Below, piece after piece: positions 9,653 through 19,084 of a stretch of 64,000 bases of DNA (its first letter is position 1; every line of letters begins with the position of its first letter). The stretch comes from Pseudomonas lini. GTDB taxonomy: Bacteria; Pseudomonadota; Gammaproteobacteria; Pseudomonadales; Pseudomonadaceae. The stretch lies in NCBI RefSeq assembly GCF_030812475.1, contig NZ_JAUSSR010000001.1:186001-250000 (forward strand). Direction: 5' to 3'. The notes beneath the pieces are model-generated. The model was not told where the DNA came from, did not search any database, and worked only from the letters and a program-made list of their open reading frames with translations. The position numbers were made by a program, and so were the translations under genes.

Positions 9653-10774
9653 ATGCATAACGTCGTCATCAGCGGCACCGGCTTGTACACCCCGGCCAAC
9701 AGCATTTCCAATGAAGAGCTGGTGCAGTCTTTCAATACCTACGTCGGGCAGTTCAACGCCGATAACGCCGAAGCGATCGCCCGCGGTGAAATCGAAGCGC
9801 TGACCGAATCCAGCGCGGCGTTTATCGAAAAAGCCTCTGGCATCAAAAGCCGCTTTGTCATGGACAAAGACGGCATCCTCGACCCGCAACGCATGGCGCC
9901 ACGCCTGCCGGAGCGCTCGAACGACGAGTGGTCAGTGCTCTGCCAGATGGCCATCGGCGCCGCCGAACAAGCCCTGCAGCGTGCGGGCAAGACCGCCGCG
10001 GACATCGACGGCGTGATCGTCGCCTGTTCCAACCTGCAGCGCGCCTACCCGGCCATCGCCATCGAAGTCCAGGAAGCGCTGGGCATCCAGGGTTTCGGCT
10101 TCGACATGAACGTCGCCTGCTCCTCGGCGACTTTCGGCATTCAGGCCGCCGCCAACAGCGTGCAACTGGGCCAGGCCCGGGCGATCCTGATGGTCAACCC
10201 GGAAGTTTGCACCGGTCACCTGAATTTCCGTGACCGCGACAGCCATTTCATCTTCGGCGATGCCGCGACCGCAGTGATCATCGAACGGGCCGACCTGGCC
10301 ACTTCCCCGTACCAGTTCGACGTGGTCAGCACCAAGCTGCTGACCAAATTCTCCAACAACATCCGCAACAACTTCGGCTTCCTCAATCGCGCAGCGGAAG
10401 AGGGGATCGGAGCCACGGACAAATTGTTCGTCCAGGAAGGCCGTAAGGTGTTCAAGGACGTCTGCCCGATGGTCGCGGAACTGGTCGCCAGGCATCTGGA
10501 AGAAAACCAGCTCAACGTCACCGACGTGAAGCGTTTCTGGTTGCACCAGGCCAACCTCAGCATGAACCATTTGATTGTCAGGAAACTGCTGGGCCGCGAA
10601 GCCACCGAAGAAGAAGCGCCGGTGATTCTCGACACCTACGCCAACACCAGTTCTGCCGGTTCGGTGATTGCCTTTCACAAACATCAGGATGACCTGGCGG
10701 CCGGTTCGCTGGCGGTGCTCAGCTCGTTTGGCGCCGGTTATTCGATTGGTAGCGTGATCTTGCGCAAGCGCTGA
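9653..10774 (+). CDS. beta-ketoacyl-ACP synthase III (FabH-like)
   Basis: A 373-residue thiolase-fold condensing enzyme. KAS III enzymes start fatty acid synthesis by joining an acyl-CoA to malonyl-ACP. The catalytic triad is intact: Cys at about residue 156 (NVACSSATFG), His at 298 (FWLHQANLSMN) and Asn at 331 (DTYANTSSAGS). It is longer than classic FabH (about 320) because of inserts in the N-terminal half, and looks to me like the P. aeruginosa PA3286 type, reported to condense octanoyl-CoA from beta-oxidation with malonyl-ACP; that orthology is recalled, not tested. The ATG at 9653 is chosen since MHNVVISGTGLYTPANSIS is the family N-terminus; the upstream in-frame extension is non-coding. 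The gene stands alone, followed by a REPIN. Confidence 0.88.
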   Translation: MHNVVISGTGLYTPANSISNEELVQSFNTYVGQFNADNAEAIARGEIEALTESSAAFIEKASGIKSRFVMDKDGILDPQRMAPRLPERSNDEWSVLCQMAIGAAEQALQRAGKTAADIDGVIVACSNLQRAYPAIAIEVQEALGIQGFGFDMNVACSSATFGIQAAANSVQLGQARAILMVNPEVCTGHLNFRDRDSHFIFGDAATAVIIERADLATSPYQFDVVSTKLLTKFSNNIRNNFGFLNRAAEEGIGATDKLFVQEGRKVFKDVCPMVAELVARHLEENQLNVTDVKRFWLHQANLSMNHLIVRKLLGREATEEEAPVILDTYANTSSAGSVIAFHKHQDDLAAGSLAVLSSFGAGYSIGSVILRKR

Positions 10775-10781
10775 ATCCGCT

Positions 10782-10884
10782 TTTGTAGGAGCGAGCCTGC
10801 TCGCGAAAAACCTGAGAGCGCCGCGGGGTGTCAGGTTTCCAGCGTTATCGTTGACGACCTGCGCGAGCAAGCTCGCTCCTACAG
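10782..10884. repeat. REPIN of the GTAGGAGCGAGC..GCTCGC type
   Basis: TTGTAGGAGCGAGCCTGCTCGCG at 10782 and the inverted GCGAGCAAGCTCGCTCCTACAG ending at 10884 lie between the convergent KAS III and porin genes. Confidence 0.9.
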
Positions 10885-10898
10885 AGGGGGGAGGCAAC

Positions 10899-10969
10899 AA
10901 CAAAACAGCCTGGCGGTGCTGCATCGGACGGATGATGGGGACCGATGCAGCAACGCCAGGCTGTAAAAA
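10899..10969. terminator. strong intrinsic terminator, probably for the porin gene
   Basis: A long stem pairs ACAGCCTGGCG (10905-10915) with CGCCAGGCTGT (10954-10964), extended inward by GCTGCATCGG/CCGATGCAGC-like pairing. On the minus strand it is followed by TTTTGTTG; on the plus strand by AAAAAG. It lies just past the stop of the porin gene. Confidence 0.8.
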
Positions 10970-11011
10970 GATGCGCCTCGGGCTTCCTTGCCCGAGCCAT
11001 GTCGCGAGGAA

Positions 11012-12304
11012 TCAGAACTTGGCTTCTGCATCCAGCTGCAGGGTGTTGATTTTCGAATCTCGCAGGGTGGCGTTGGTGTAGTCGGAGTCAGCCATGAAGT
11101 ACGTCGCGCCGAGGGCGAAGTTCTTGTCGATCTCGTAGCTCACTTTCAACTTGCTGCCGCGCGAACCGGTGAAACCGTTGGCGAAGTCCGAGTCGGTGAA
11201 AGCACCGACCACGGCGTTGCGTTGAATGTCGCGATAGTTGTAGTCCACGCCGAAGCCATAGAACTTGGTCTTGACGCCGGCCAGCCAGCCCATGTCCTGA
11301 TCGTTGCTGGCGTCGTCGTTGTTGACGACCTGACCGTACAACGACAGCGGCATTGGCAGGCCGCCGATGTCGAGCTGGCCGAAGCCTTCGTACACCTTGA
11401 ATTCTTCGCCGGGGCTGTTGCCGTTGATGGCCAGTGTGGCGGTGTCGTTGTCATTGTCGTAGGCGTAGAGACTGCCGCCCAGGGTCATTTTCAGGTTGTC
11501 GGTGATCGCGAAGCGGGCCCCCAACTGACCAGCGTACAGGCGCAGGTCGTGACGGAACTGCTTGCCTTCGCCGTCGACGTTGTCCTGGAGGGTGTAGTGG
11601 CCGGCGCTACCGAACAGCTCGGCCGAGCTGCCCAGCGGGTATTTGTAAGTTACCGCCAGACCTTCCGGGCTGATGTCGCTGTCCCAGATGATGTCGCCCA
11701 TGCTCACCCAGGGCTGTGGCATCTTGCCGCCGATCAAGTGCAAATTCTGGATGGCCGTCGGGTGGTAGTCGACGTAGCCCTGGTCCAGCCAGATATCTTT
11801 CTTGGAGAAGTTGCCTTCCAGGCTCTGGTTGGTGGAGCGAGCATCATTGTTGTTACCAGTGGCGATACGAATGCCGGTATCCACTTGCGGGTTGATTTCG
11901 GTGTAGGCACCCAGGCGGACACGAATACGTTGACGATCCTGGTCACCGGTGTTGGATACGCCGTCGTTCTTGACGGTTTCCTGACGGAAACGAACGTCGC
12001 CCTTGAACTGGGTCTTGGCCGCCCATGCCAGTTTCTGGTCGAAGGTACTCAGTTCATTGGTTTTCTTCGCAGTCGCTGCGATTTGCTCATTGGTTTCTTG
12101 CTGCGCCTGACGCGCAATCTGCTGGTCCTTCTGATCCTTGGCCAGTTCGGCCTGCAATTCAGCGTACTGCGCCTGGGAAATCGAACCATTGGCCTTGAGC
12201 ATGTCGAGCAGTTTGGCGTCGACTGCGGCGCTGGCCGGAATACTCATGGCCAGCAACAGCCCGCCACACAGGGCCGCCGCAGTTTTCGTGGAAGCAAGAC
12301 GCAT
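11012..12304 (-). CDS. putative outer-membrane porin (Porin_5-like)
   Basis: A 430-residue exported protein. It has a signal peptide (MRLASTKTAAALCGGLLLAMSIPASAA), then a periplasmic alpha-helical coiled segment rich in Q, A and K (SQAQYAELQAELAKDQKD, about residues 40-75), then a beta-rich domain with alternating aromatic strands, ending LQLDAEAKF with the C-terminal Phe typical of outer membrane barrels. This pattern matches the 'putative porin' family of Pseudomonas; what it transports is not known to me. The ATG at 12304 is preceded by GGAG at good spacing and gives a proper signal peptide, while the longer frame to 12478 does not. It is transcribed alone, ends at a strong terminator and is divergent from the GNAT-like gene. 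Confidence 0.85.
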   Translation of the reverse strand: MRLASTKTAAALCGGLLLAMSIPASAAVDAKLLDMLKANGSISQAQYAELQAELAKDQKDQQIARQAQQETNEQIAATAKKTNELSTFDQKLAWAAKTQFKGDVRFRQETVKNDGVSNTGDQDRQRIRVRLGAYTEINPQVDTGIRIATGNNNDARSTNQSLEGNFSKKDIWLDQGYVDYHPTAIQNLHLIGGKMPQPWVSMGDIIWDSDISPEGLAVTYKYPLGSSAELFGSAGHYTLQDNVDGEGKQFRHDLRLYAGQLGARFAITDNLKMTLGGSLYAYDNDNDTATLAINGNSPGEEFKVYEGFGQLDIGGLPMPLSLYGQVVNNDDASNDQDMGWLAGVKTKFYGFGVDYNYRDIQRNAVVGAFTDSDFANGFTGSRGSKLKVSYEIDKNFALGATYFMADSDYTNATLRDSKINTLQLDAEAKF

Positions 12305-12583
12305 ATCAATCTCCGAAGATGTAAGAGGATGACTGAGCCATCCAGGACACAACCGACCTAAGGCCGGAAAACAGTGGCCGGGTAGAACCCGACGCTCTAA
12401 AAACTGGCGCCAGTATCGCGATGGATTATTACAAAGCAGTGGCAAAGTGATGGCGTCTCGATGACGGTCTGAATGCACCTGAACACCCTTATCCAGCGCA
12501 CTGCGGTCGGATAGGTCGTGTGGAGCGCACCGCGATAAGCGATACTCGCTGGGCTTTCATGCAAAGAAGTGGAGAGGAAATCG

Positions 12584-13708
12584 ATGCCGTTGCAACGTCT
12601 GGAAAAACTGTCCGAAATCGCTGCGCACACTTGGGATGCTCTGGTGCCGGATAACCAGCCGTTTCTGCGCCATGCCTTTCTCGGCGCGCTGGAAGACAGC
12701 GGCAGTGTCGGCCCTCACTCGGGCTGGCAGCCCGAGCATTTGTTGCACATGGACGGTGACCGCTTGATCGCCGCCTTGCCCAGTTACCGCAAATGGCATT
12801 CCTATGGCGAGTACGTGTTCGATCACGCCTGGGCTGATGCCTGCGAGCGTGCCGGCATCGACTATTATCCCAAGCTGCTGACCGCCGTACCGTTCAGCCC
12901 GGTCAGCGGGCCGCGGTTGCTGGCGGCCACGCTCGAGGAGGGTTTCGAACTGCTGAAAAGCCTGCCCGGCTACCTTGAGATCGAGCAGCTCTCAAGTGCT
13001 CACATCAACTTCACGGATTGTTTCACCGACGCCGCATTGGCCGAACAGCCGGGCTGGTTGCAGCGCATCGGCTGTCAGTACCACTGGCAGAATCGCGGCT
13101 ATCGGGATTTTCAGGACTTCCTCGACGCCCTCAGTTCGCGCAAGCGCAAACAGATGCGCAAGGAGCGTGAGCAAGTGGCGGGGCAGGGCATTGATTTCGA
13201 ATGGCTTGAAGGTCGGCAGCTGGATCAGGTGCAGTGGGATTTTGTCTATGCCTGCTACGCCAACACCTATGCGGTGCGGCGGCAGCGGCCTTACCTGACC
13301 CGGGCATTTTTCAGTCTGCTGGCCGAACGGATGCCGGAAGCGATTCGCGTGGTGTTGGCCAAACAGGGTTCACGGCCGGTCGCCATGGCGTTCAGCCTGG
13401 TGGGGGGCGACAGTTTTTACGGTCGTTACTGGGGATGCCTGGCGGAGTTCGATCGCCTGCACTTCGAGACCTGTTTCTATCAAGGCATGGACTATGCGAT
13501 TGCCAATGGCTTCCAGCGCTTCGACGCCGGGGCTCAGGGCGAGCACAAGTTGATTCGCGGATTCGAGCCGGTGATCACCCATTCCTGGCACTATTTGCGC
13601 CATGCCGGCCTGAAGGCTGCGGTCAAGGACTTCCTGCGCCAGGAGCGCGTCGGGGTGCTGGCGTATGCCGAGGACGCCAGGACCGCCTTGCCCTATCGAC
13701 AAGCCTGA
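12584..13708 (+). CDS. FemAB/GNAT-like protein (DUF482 family)
   Basis: A 374-residue cytoplasmic protein of the DUF482 group, related in fold to FemAB/GNAT acyltransferases and sometimes named 'peptidogalycan biosynthesis protein'. Recognisable stretches are HAFLGALEDSGSVG near the N-terminus, SSRKRKQMRKEREQV in the middle, and FYGRYWGCLAEFDRLHFE followed by QGEHKLIRGFEP, both usual in the family. The catalytic activity is not established. The ATG at 12584 is preferred over the GTG at 12569 because GGAGAGG stands seven bases upstream. Its stop codon abuts the stop of the convergent ABC transporter gene with no spacer. Confidence 0.82.
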   Translation: MPLQRLEKLSEIAAHTWDALVPDNQPFLRHAFLGALEDSGSVGPHSGWQPEHLLHMDGDRLIAALPSYRKWHSYGEYVFDHAWADACERAGIDYYPKLLTAVPFSPVSGPRLLAATLEEGFELLKSLPGYLEIEQLSSAHINFTDCFTDAALAEQPGWLQRIGCQYHWQNRGYRDFQDFLDALSSRKRKQMRKEREQVAGQGIDFEWLEGRQLDQVQWDFVYACYANTYAVRRQRPYLTRAFFSLLAERMPEAIRVVLAKQGSRPVAMAFSLVGGDSFYGRYWGCLAEFDRLHFETCFYQGMDYAIANGFQRFDAGAQGEHKLIRGFEPVITHSWHYLRHAGLKAAVKDFLRQERVGVLAYAEDARTALPYRQA

Positions 13709-15541
13709 TCAATCGATCCCGACAAACCCGCCGGTCTGGTGCTGCCACAACCGCGCATATAACCCGCCATGGGCCAGCAATTCGGCGTGGCTGCCGGTCT
13801 CGGCGATCGTGCCTTTTTCCAGCACCACCAACCGGTCCATCCGGGCGATGGTCGAGAGGCGGTGGGCGATGGCGATCACGGTCTTGCCTTGCATCAGGGT
13901 TTCGAGGCTTTCCTGGATGGCCGCTTCGACCTCCGAGTCCAGCGCCGAAGTGGCCTCGTCCATGATCAGGATCGGCGCGTCCTTGAGCAGCACCCGGGCA
14001 ATCGCAATGCGCTGACGCTGGCCGCCGGAGAGTTTCACCCCGCGTTCACCGACATGTGCATCGAAACCGGTGCGCCCCTGGGCGTCCGACAGCAATGGGA
14101 TGAACTCGTCGGCCCGGGCCTTGCGCACCGCTTCCCAGAGCTCGGCGTCGGTGGCGTCGGGCTTGCCGTACAGCAGATTGTCACGGATCGAGCGGTGCAG
14201 CAGCGACGTGTCCTGGGTGATCATGCCGATACGCTCGCGCAGGCTTTCCTGGCTAACCTCGGCGATGTTCTGGCCGTCGATGAGAATGCGCCCACCCTGC
14301 ACGTCATACAGGCGCAGGAGCAAATTGACCAGGGTCGATTTACCTGCGCCGGACGGGCCGATCAGGCCGATTTTCTCGCCGGGTTTGATGGTCAGGTTCA
14401 GGTCGCCGATGATCCCGCTCTTCTTGCCGTAATGGAAATCCACATGTTCGAATCGGACTTCGCCACGGGGGACGACCAGGGGCTTGGCCTGCTCGCGGTC
14501 GGTGACGCTGACCGGCTGGGAAATGGACTGCAAGCCGTCCTGGACCATGCCGATGTTTTCGAAAATGCCGGTGACCACCCACATGATCCAGCCGGACATG
14601 TTGACGATACGAATCACCAGGCCGGTAGCCAGCGCAATCGCACCGACAGTGATCAGCGACTGCGTCCACAGCCACAGGGCCAGGCCGGTGGTGCAGACGA
14701 TCAGCAAGCCGTTCATGCTGGTGATGACCACGTCCATGCTGGTCACCACCCGGCCGGCCAGTTGGGCTTTTTCGGTTTGTTCCTTGATCGCTTCGCGGGC
14801 GTATTGCTGTTCGAAGTGGGTGTGGGCAAACAGCTTCAGGGTGGTGATATTGGTATAGCCATCGACAATCCGCCCCATGAGTTTGGAGCGCGCATCGGAG
14901 GACACCACCGAGCGCTCCTTGACCCGCGGCACGAAGTAATAAAGGGCACTGATGAAGGCGACGATCCAGGTCAGCAGCGGGATCATCAGGCGCCAGTCGG
15001 CTTCGGCGAACAGCACCAGCGAGCTGATCGCATAAATCAGTACGTGCCACAGCGCGTCCACTGCTTGCACGGCGGAATCACGCAACGAGTTGCCGGTCTG
15101 CATGATGCGTTGGGCGATGCGTCCGGCGAAGTCGTTCTGGAAAAAATTCAGGCTCTGCTTGAGTACATAACTGTGGTTCTGCCAGCGGATCAGGCTGGTC
15201 ATGCTGGGGCTCAGGGTCTGGTGCACCAGCAGGTCATGCAGGCCGACAAAAATCGGCCGAAAAACCAGGGCCACCACCGCCATCCAGGCCAGCTCGATGC
15301 CATGATCCTTGAAGAAATTGACGTTCGGCGTTCCCTGGGCCAAATCGATGATGCGGCTCAGGTAACTGAACAGCGCCACTTCGATCAGCGCACCGATCAG
15401 ACCGACGATCAGCAGTACGGCGAAACTCGGCCAGACCTGCTTCAGGTAGTAGGTATAGAAAGGGAGAACCCGATCCGGTGGCGCGGCCGTCGGGGCATCG
15501 CGGAAAATGTCGATCAGCTTCTCGAAACGGCGATAAAGCAT
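13709..15541 (-). CDS. ABC exporter, fused membrane and ATPase domains
   Basis: A 610-residue half-transporter of the MsbA/multidrug type. The N-terminal half has about six membrane helices (for example FAVLLIVGLIGALIEVALF), the C-terminal half the ATPase with Walker A GPSGAGKST, the Q-loop, signature LSGGQRQR, Walker B ILIMDEATSALD and the switch His in IAIAHRLSTIARMD. It probably forms a homodimer exporting a lipid or hydrophobic compound; the substrate is unknown. The ATG at 15541 is preceded by GGAG. It is the last gene in a same-strand run LysR - hydrolase - ppiA - ABC with an 82-bp gap to ppiA, so co-transcription is possible but not shown. Confidence 0.9.
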   Translation of the reverse strand: MLYRRFEKLIDIFRDAPTAAPPDRVLPFYTYYLKQVWPSFAVLLIVGLIGALIEVALFSYLSRIIDLAQGTPNVNFFKDHGIELAWMAVVALVFRPIFVGLHDLLVHQTLSPSMTSLIRWQNHSYVLKQSLNFFQNDFAGRIAQRIMQTGNSLRDSAVQAVDALWHVLIYAISSLVLFAEADWRLMIPLLTWIVAFISALYYFVPRVKERSVVSSDARSKLMGRIVDGYTNITTLKLFAHTHFEQQYAREAIKEQTEKAQLAGRVVTSMDVVITSMNGLLIVCTTGLALWLWTQSLITVGAIALATGLVIRIVNMSGWIMWVVTGIFENIGMVQDGLQSISQPVSVTDREQAKPLVVPRGEVRFEHVDFHYGKKSGIIGDLNLTIKPGEKIGLIGPSGAGKSTLVNLLLRLYDVQGGRILIDGQNIAEVSQESLRERIGMITQDTSLLHRSIRDNLLYGKPDATDAELWEAVRKARADEFIPLLSDAQGRTGFDAHVGERGVKLSGGQRQRIAIARVLLKDAPILIMDEATSALDSEVEAAIQESLETLMQGKTVIAIAHRLSTIARMDRLVVLEKGTIAETGSHAELLAHGGLYARLWQHQTGGFVGID

Positions 15542-15623
15542 TGGTTCTCCGCCCGCGCACGGGCTCTCCCTTGAACAGTGCGAGCGGCGCACTCCGGCAG
15601 CCGCTCAAGACTTGCTGTGAAGC

Positions 15624-16181
15624 TTAGTCGATGACTTTGGCCGACTTGATGAACACAGGGTCGGCCGGCACATCTTTCATGCCGCCGCGAGTGGTGGTTG
15701 GCGTGTTGACGATGATGTCCACCACGTCCATGCCTTTGACGACTTTACCGAACACGGCATAGCCGTCGCCCTGATCCAGGAAGTCGTTGTCCTTGACGTT
15801 GACGAAGAACTGGCTGGTGGCCGAATCAGGATTAGAGGTGCGGGCCATGGACAGTGTGCCACGGACGTTATGCAGACCGTTCTTCGACTCGTTCTTGATC
15901 GGTGCCTTGGTTTCTTTCTGCTGCATTTGTTGAGTGAAACCACCACCCTGGACCATGAAGCCCGGAATCACCCGGTGGAAAATCGTGTTGTTGTAGAAGC
16001 CGCTGTTGACGTAATCGAGGAAGTTCTTGGTACTGATCGGCGCCTTGACCGCGTCCAGTTCGATCTCGATCTGGCCGTTGGTGGTTTCCAGCAGCACGTG
16101 CGGCGCCTTGGCGGGCGTGGCGGCCATCAGATTGGCGGCAAACAGCACGGAGCCGGCGACGAGGGCGATTTTTTTCAGCAT
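15624..16181 (-). CDS. ppiA: periplasmic peptidyl-prolyl cis-trans isomerase A (cyclophilin)
   Basis: A 185-residue cyclophilin with a signal peptide ([21 protein letters not shown]). It speeds proline isomerisation of exported proteins in the periplasm. The cyclophilin core is complete: [13 protein letters not shown] with the catalytic Arg, then [17 protein letters not shown] and [15 protein letters not shown]. The start overlaps the end of the alpha/beta hydrolase gene by 7 bases, so the two are translationally coupled. The length is typical of bacterial PpiA. Confidence 0.93.
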   Translation of the reverse strand: MLKKIALVAGSVLFAANLMAATPAKAPHVLLETTNGQIEIELDAVKAPISTKNFLDYVNSGFYNNTIFHRVIPGFMVQGGGFTQQMQQKETKAPIKNESKNGLHNVRGTLSMARTSNPDSATSQFFVNVKDNDFLDQGDGYAVFGKVVKGMDVVDIIVNTPTTTRGGMKDVPADPVFIKSAKVID

Positions 16182-16990
16182 GGGTCAGTGATCCTGATTG
16201 GGTTTGTGTCGACTGCGATGAGAAACTCGAGCAGGGTTTGGTTGAAGCGTTCGGGTTGATCCAGCGGCGTGGCGTGGCGTGAATCGGCGATCACCACCAG
16301 CCGCGCATCGGGCAGCAGTTTTACATAGGTTTCTTTCAGCGACACCGGTGTGTAGTCACGGTCTGCGCTGACGATGAGGGTTGGACAGGAAACCCTGGAA
16401 AGTCGTTCCTGAACCCCCCAGCCAATGATCGCATCGAAGCTGGCGAGATAAGCACGTCTGTCGTTTTTTGCCCAGCGCTGAGCTATTTTCTGGCGCAATT
16501 GAGCCTGCCCTGGTTCAGGAAACAGCTTGGCGCCCAAGGCTTTGCCGATGGCACCCATGCTGAGCATGTGCATCAGGCTCCAGCGCTTGAACCACTGCCA
16601 ATACTCGTCGCGGCTGCGCAGTTTGACCTCGGGTGCGCTGTTGACGATGCACAGGCTCTTGAGCAGCTGGGGTTGGTCCACCGCCAGTTGAAAACCGATC
16701 ATGCCGCCCATGGACAGGCCGACATAATGCACCGGGCCAAGGTTCAAATGCTCGATCAGCGCGACCAGGTCGGCACTGAACCCGGCAATGCTGTAGCGCT
16801 CGCGGGGTTTATCTGAGCGACCGTGGCCCCGTACATCCGGGACGATCACCCGGTAGCGCGTCGACAAGGCCGGGATCTGTTGTTCCCAGTCCAGGGTGCT
16901 GGAACCCAACCCGTGGACCAGCAGCAACGGCGCGCCGTGGCCGTATTCCTCATAGTGCAGGTTGCAACCTTCATGTTCGAAATAGGCCAT
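16175..16990 (-). CDS. alpha/beta hydrolase
   Basis: A 271-residue alpha/beta-fold hydrolase. The oxyanion-hole motif [14 protein letters not shown] is at about residues 24-37, the nucleophile elbow GLSMGG near residue 95, the acid after the central sheet ([11 protein letters not shown]) and the catalytic His in [12 protein letters not shown]. It resembles the 3-oxoadipate enol-lactonase / esterase branch, but no catechol or protocatechuate genes are nearby, so the substrate is open. The ATG at 16990 has GGAG at proper spacing; a GTG two codons upstream is possible. It lies 14 bases after the LysR gene and overlaps ppiA by 7 bases. Confidence 0.85.
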   Translation of the reverse strand: MAYFEHEGCNLHYEEYGHGAPLLLVHGLGSSTLDWEQQIPALSTRYRVIVPDVRGHGRSDKPRERYSIAGFSADLVALIEHLNLGPVHYVGLSMGGMIGFQLAVDQPQLLKSLCIVNSAPEVKLRSRDEYWQWFKRWSLMHMLSMGAIGKALGAKLFPEPGQAQLRQKIAQRWAKNDRRAYLASFDAIIGWGVQERLSRVSCPTLIVSADRDYTPVSLKETYVKLLPDARLVVIADSRHATPLDQPERFNQTLLEFLIAVDTNPIRITDPC

Positions 16991-17004
16991 GGTCACACTC
17001 CGTG

Positions 17005-17928
17005 TCAGGCTTGTTCAGGGGCGGCGAACGGCACATCCAGCGGCGCGGTATCGAACGTGCGCAGCAATTCGATGAGAATCTGTGTCGCCGGGCCCAGGGG
17101 TTTATCCTTGTTCGAATACAGGTAGAAGCTCGGATTCCGGCTGCCGCCCTGATCCAACGGTAGCAGCTTGAGCGTACCTTCCTTGAGTTCCCGTTCGATC
17201 ATGTGCCGCGGCAACCAGGCAAAACCCAGCCCGCTGCCGACAAAAGTCGCCGCAGTGGCCAGGCTGCCGACGGTCCAGCGCTGCTCGGCACCGAGCCAGC
17301 CGACATCCCGTGGCTGCTGGCGACCGGAGTCGCGAATCACCACTTGCATCTGGCTTTCCAGGTCCTGGAAATTCAGTTCGCGATTAAGGCGGTGCAGGGG
17401 ATGGTCGGGGTGGGCGACCGCGACGAATTCGACGTCGCTCAATTCCGCGCCCAGGTAACCGGGAATGCTGAAGCCGGTAATGGCCAGATCGGCCACGCCT
17501 TCCAGCAAGACTTCCTCCACGCCCGACAACACTTCTTCGCGCAGACGCACCCGGCAGCCGCGGCTTTGCGGCATGAACGCGGTCAAGGCGCGCACAAGAC
17601 GGGCGCTGGGGTACGCGGCATCGACCACCAGCCGCACTTCCGCTTCCCAGCCTTGTTCCATATGGTGGGCCAGGTCTTCAAGCTGACTGGCCTGTTTCAC
17701 CAGTTGCCGGGAACGGCGCAGCAACACCCCCCCTGCTTCGGTCAACACTGCCTTGCGCCCGTCGATGCGCAGCAGCGGGACGCCGAGCTGGTCCTGCATG
17801 CGTGCCACGGTGTAGCTGACCGACGATTGCGAGCGGTGCAGCGCTTCGGCGGCCTGGGCGAAACCGCCGTGGTCGACCACGGCCTGTAGCGTTCGCCATT
17901 GATCAAGGGTCACGCGGGGCGCTTTCAT
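17005..17928 (-). CDS. LysR-family transcriptional regulator
   Basis: A 307-residue LysR-type regulator. The N-terminal winged helix-turn-helix covers residues 1-65 (LDQWRTLQAVVDHGGFAQAA, then SQSSVSYTVARMQDQLG), followed by a periplasmic-binding-protein-like sensor domain. The ATG at 17928 is preceded by GGAG; the frame continues upstream to 18315 but overlaps the divergent small gene and is rejected. Divergent orientation to the small exported protein gene (48-bp gap) and proximity to azoR suggest it controls one of these, as LysR regulators often control azoR in pseudomonads; this is inference. Confidence 0.9.
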   Translation of the reverse strand: MKAPRVTLDQWRTLQAVVDHGGFAQAAEALHRSQSSVSYTVARMQDQLGVPLLRIDGRKAVLTEAGGVLLRRSRQLVKQASQLEDLAHHMEQGWEAEVRLVVDAAYPSARLVRALTAFMPQSRGCRVRLREEVLSGVEEVLLEGVADLAITGFSIPGYLGAELSDVEFVAVAHPDHPLHRLNRELNFQDLESQMQVVIRDSGRQQPRDVGWLGAEQRWTVGSLATAATFVGSGLGFAWLPRHMIERELKEGTLKLLPLDQGGSRNPSFYLYSNKDKPLGPATQILIELLRTFDTAPLDVPFAAPEQA

Positions 17929-17976
17929 GAACAGCTCCTCTTGTCTAAGCTGGCAATCCCTTCTGGAGACTGCTGA

Positions 17977-18291
17977 ATGAAAAAATTCTGTTGTGTGATG
18001 CTGGCGCTGCTGCCACTGACGGCGTTTGCCTATCCGATCGACGTGCAAAAGCAGGTGAACGGCTTGAGCATCGACTACAACGCCTATGACACCGACAGCG
18101 ACATCGCGTCCATTCAGGTCAACAACTACGGCACGACCGATGCGATCTGCAAGGTGGTCTTCAACAATGGCCCGGAAGCGCCGCGCACCCGCAAGATCGA
18201 AGTGCCTGCCGGCAAACACACCAATGCCACCGCCAAGTTCACCCGGACCATCATCAAGATGCGCATCAACCTGAGTTGCAGCCCCAAATAG
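17977..18291 (+). CDS. small exported protein of unknown function
   Basis: A 104-residue protein with a clear signal peptide (MKKFCCVMLALLPLTAFAYP). The mature part of about 85 residues is polar with beta-strand character (ASIQVNNYGTTDAICKVVFN) and two cysteines (AICKVV and LSCSPK) that could form a disulfide in the periplasm. TGGAGA precedes the ATG. Homologues in pseudomonads are, as I recall, sometimes labelled '3-phosphoglycerate kinase'; a 104-residue exported protein cannot be that enzyme. It sits between the divergent LysR gene and azoR. Confidence 0.75.
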   Translation: MKKFCCVMLALLPLTAFAYPIDVQKQVNGLSIDYNAYDTDSDIASIQVNNYGTTDAICKVVFNNGPEAPRTRKIEVPAGKHTNATAKFTRTIIKMRINLSCSPK

Positions 18292-18302
18292 CATCGATAC
18301 CC

Positions 18303-18331
18303 CCTGTGGGAGCAAGCCCCCCTCCCACAGG
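18303..18331. repeat. short REP-like hairpin
   Basis: CCTGTGGGAG (18303-18312) and CTCCCACAGG (18322-18331) form a perfect 10-bp stem, a reduced REP pair after the small exported protein gene. Confidence 0.7.
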
Positions 18332-18456
18332 TATGCTCAGCTTATAAACGAATTTATTGATGGGTTATAGCAGTTATTTGCGCTTTTTCATCGATATGGT
18401 TCTGTTTAACCTTCACTCCATCGACCTACAGCATTCTCAGATGGAGGCTACAGCCC

Positions 18457-19056
18457 ATGTCCCGCGTTCTGATCATCGAAAGCAGTGCCCGTCAGCAAGA
18501 CTCGGTTTCCCGTCAACTGACCCAGACGTTCATCAGCCAGTGGCAAGCCGCTCACCCCGACGACCAGATCACCGTGCGTGACCTGGCAGTGAACCCGGTG
18601 CCGCATCTTGATATCAACCTGCTGGGTGGCTGGATGAAACCCGCCGAACAGCGCAATGACATCGAACAGGTTTCTCTGGAACGCTCCAACCAGTTGACGG
18701 ACGAACTGCTGGCCGCCGACGTGCTGGTCATGGCAGCCCCCATGTACAACTTCGCCATCCCGAGCACCCTCAAGGCCTGGCTCGACCACGTGCTGCGCGC
18801 TGGCGTGACCTTCAAGTACACCGAGACCGGCCCGCAAGGTCTGCTCAATGGCAAGCGTGCCTACGTGCTGACCGCTCGCGGCGGGATTTATGCCGGTGGT
18901 CCGGCGGATCATCAGGAACCCTACCTGCGCCAGGTCATGGCCTTCATCGGCATTCACGACGTGACCTTCATCCACGCCGAGGGCATGAACCTGGGCGGTG
19001 ACTTCCAGGAGAAAGGCTTGAACCAGGCCAACGCCAAGCTTGCCCAGGTCGCCTGA
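18457..19056 (+). CDS. azoR: FMN-dependent NADH-azoreductase
   Basis: A 199-residue flavodoxin-fold quinone/azo reductase that uses FMN and NADH to reduce quinones and azo dyes in the cytoplasm, protecting against electrophile stress. The FMN phosphate loop is at the N-terminus (IIESSARQQDSVSRQL), the second FMN loop is MAAPMYNFAIPSTLKAWLD and the third LTARGGIYAGGP. GGAGG precedes the ATG. It is probably monocistronic and may be controlled by the nearby LysR regulator. Older annotations call this family AcpD (acyl-carrier-protein phosphodiesterase). Confidence 0.93.
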   Translation: MSRVLIIESSARQQDSVSRQLTQTFISQWQAAHPDDQITVRDLAVNPVPHLDINLLGGWMKPAEQRNDIEQVSLERSNQLTDELLAADVLVMAAPMYNFAIPSTLKAWLDHVLRAGVTFKYTETGPQGLLNGKRAYVLTARGGIYAGGPADHQEPYLRQVMAFIGIHDVTFIHAEGMNLGGDFQEKGLNQANAKLAQVA

Positions 19057-19084
19057 GGCGTTAATCGCCAGATAATCGCTGGAT

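Noticed and set aside
10988..12361. 457-codon plus-strand frame over the porin gene
   Set aside because: Antisense to a porin with signal peptide, ribosome site and C-terminal Phe.
13769..15574. 601-codon plus-strand frame over the ABC transporter
   Set aside because: Shadow of the minus-strand exporter, whose Walker and signature motifs are intact.
17977..18291. '3-phosphoglycerate kinase' label for the 104-residue protein
   Set aside because: The protein has a signal peptide and is about a quarter of the enzyme's length, with no kinase motifs.
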